The notes beneath the pieces were generated by a model that made no database searches, was not told the DNA's origin, and was given only the letters and a program-made list of their open reading frames with translations. 6,684 bases of DNA from Opitutaceae bacterium. GTDB lineage: Bacteria; Verrucomicrobiota; Verrucomicrobiae; Opitutales; Opitutaceae. A program made the position numbers and the translations under genes. Location of the stretch: NCBI GenBank assembly GCA_031266495.1, contig JAISAX010000077.1, positions 1-6,684 on the forward strand. The letters are read 5' to 3'. Positions 6,394 through 6,684 of the stretch are shown piece after piece; within the stretch, counting starts at the first letter, position 1, and each line of letters begins with the position of its first letter.

Positions 6394-6684
6394 ATGCCCG
6401 CCTCCCGCCCACTCTCCCACCCTCCTCCTCCCACTCCCGCCCCCTCGCCTTCTCCCACTCCCTCACTCCCTCCCTGGCCCGCCGCCCTCCTCGCGCGCCA
6501 CCGGTGCCGCCTGCGCGCCCGCATCAGCCGCCACGACTACGCCCGCCACAACCTCCTCATCGCGCAAGCCACCACGCCGCTCGCCGCCGCCACCGCCGCC
6601 GGCACCACGCTCACGCTCGACGACTCCCGCTGGACCATCTCAGTTAACGTAAACCCGCTCACCGCCCGCGACACACCCTTGGGG
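6394..6684 (+). CDS. Unrecognised protein, 5' part only (cut by window end)
   Basis: An open frame begins with ATG two nucleotides after the GH105 stop and stays open for 97 codons to the window edge. Residues 1-28 are Pro/Ser/Thr-rich because the DNA is a C-rich tract. From about residue 33 the sequence looks globular, with alternating strand-like stretches (RCRLRARIS, TTLTLDDSRWTISVNVN), and codons are C/G-ending as in the two preceding genes, which supports real coding. I do not recognise the family. No other in-frame ATG exists between 6397 and the edge, so either translation starts at 6394 by coupling to the GH105 gene or a non-ATG start lies after the tract. Five consecutive codons at 6640-6654 (TCA GTT AAC GTA AAC) belong to the repeated 17-bp word; three of them (TCA, GTT, GTA) end in A or T, against the local codon style. 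Confidence 0.5.
   Translation, partial: MPASRPLSHPPPPTPAPSPSPTPSLPPWPAALLARHRCRLRARISRHDYARHNLLIAQATTPLAAATAAGTTLTLDDSRWTISVNVNPLTARDTPLG
6401..6475 (-). repeat. C-rich pyrimidine tract; G-quadruplex potential on the minus strand
   Basis: Only 8 of these 75 positions are purines on the + strand, with many runs of three or more C separated by T or A. The complementary strand has a close series of GGG runs with short loops, for example opposite 6451-6475, that fit the usual G-quadruplex pattern; the + strand could form an i-motif or triplex. It sits immediately after the GH105 stop, at the start of the next frame, where it encodes the proline-rich leader. Confidence 0.6.
6639..6655. repeat. 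Second exact copy of the 17-bp word, inside an open frame
   Basis: CTCAGTTAACGTAAACC is identical to 5234-5250, in the same orientation 1,405 bp apart. Here it lies about 245 nt into the partial open frame and is read as SVNVN. Its AT content contrasts with the flanking sequence. It could be an intragenic operator, a dispersed repeat or a coincidence; sequence identity alone cannot decide. Confidence 0.5.

Noticed and set aside
3074..6466. Very long minus-strand open frame (about 1,130 codons) opposite the transporter and GH105 genes.
   Set aside because: It is the mirror of strongly C-ending codons on the + strand; its translation is low-complexity Glu/Gly/Ala/Asp/Val with no domain pattern, while the + strand encodes clear SSS and GH105 families.

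Overview
The window is GC-rich bacterial DNA in which every supportable gene lies on the + strand. The gene set is a secreted alpha/beta hydrolase, a Kelch beta-propeller fused to a sodium:solute symporter, and a cytoplasmic GH105-type unsaturated uronyl hydrolase. Together with the near absence of Shine-Dalgarno sequences and degenerate short tandem arrays between genes, this suggests a polysaccharide-degrading member of the Verrucomicrobiota, perhaps Opitutaceae. That placement is inference from gene style; the window holds no rRNA or marker gene.

Layout: (1) 30-791 is the C-terminal part of an ArnT/PMT-like membrane glycosyltransferase. It begins just after a C7 tract where a frame break is plausible, and its tail runs into a 9-bp tandem array. 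(2) 792-975 is intergenic and holds a weak operator-like palindrome. (3) 976-2406 is an exported alpha/beta hydrolase/esterase. (4) 2407-2497 is a short spacer made largely of two small tandem repeats. (5) 2498-5179 is the Kelch-SSS fusion transporter. (6) 5180-5320 is a spacer containing a 17-bp word with a LacI-operator-like centre. (7) 5321-6391 is the GH105-like hydrolase. (8) From 6394 to the window edge runs an unrecognised open frame whose first 27 codons are a C-rich, pyrimidine-rich tract; it contains a second exact copy of the 17-bp word.

Genes 3, 5, 7 and probably 8 read as one carbohydrate-use locus. The esterase would remove acyl groups outside the cytoplasm. The Kelch domain, resembling NanM-type mutarotases, would sit in the periplasm and bind or equilibrate sugar anomers. 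The fused symporter would import the sugar with sodium, and the GH105 enzyme would remove a 4,5-unsaturated uronic acid from the imported oligosaccharide. A pectin/rhamnogalacturonan-type or other lyase-derived substrate fits best, but substrate identity is inferred from GH105 membership only. The glycosyltransferase fragment appears unrelated to this locus and has a different codon style (G-ending rather than C-ending).

Most notable points: the mutarotase-like/transporter fusion beside GH105; the repeated near-palindromic word CTCAGTTAACGTAAACC; the C7 heptamer in exact -1 slippage phase ahead of a glycosyltransferase tail; and intergenic micro-repeats, one of which has been absorbed into a coding region.
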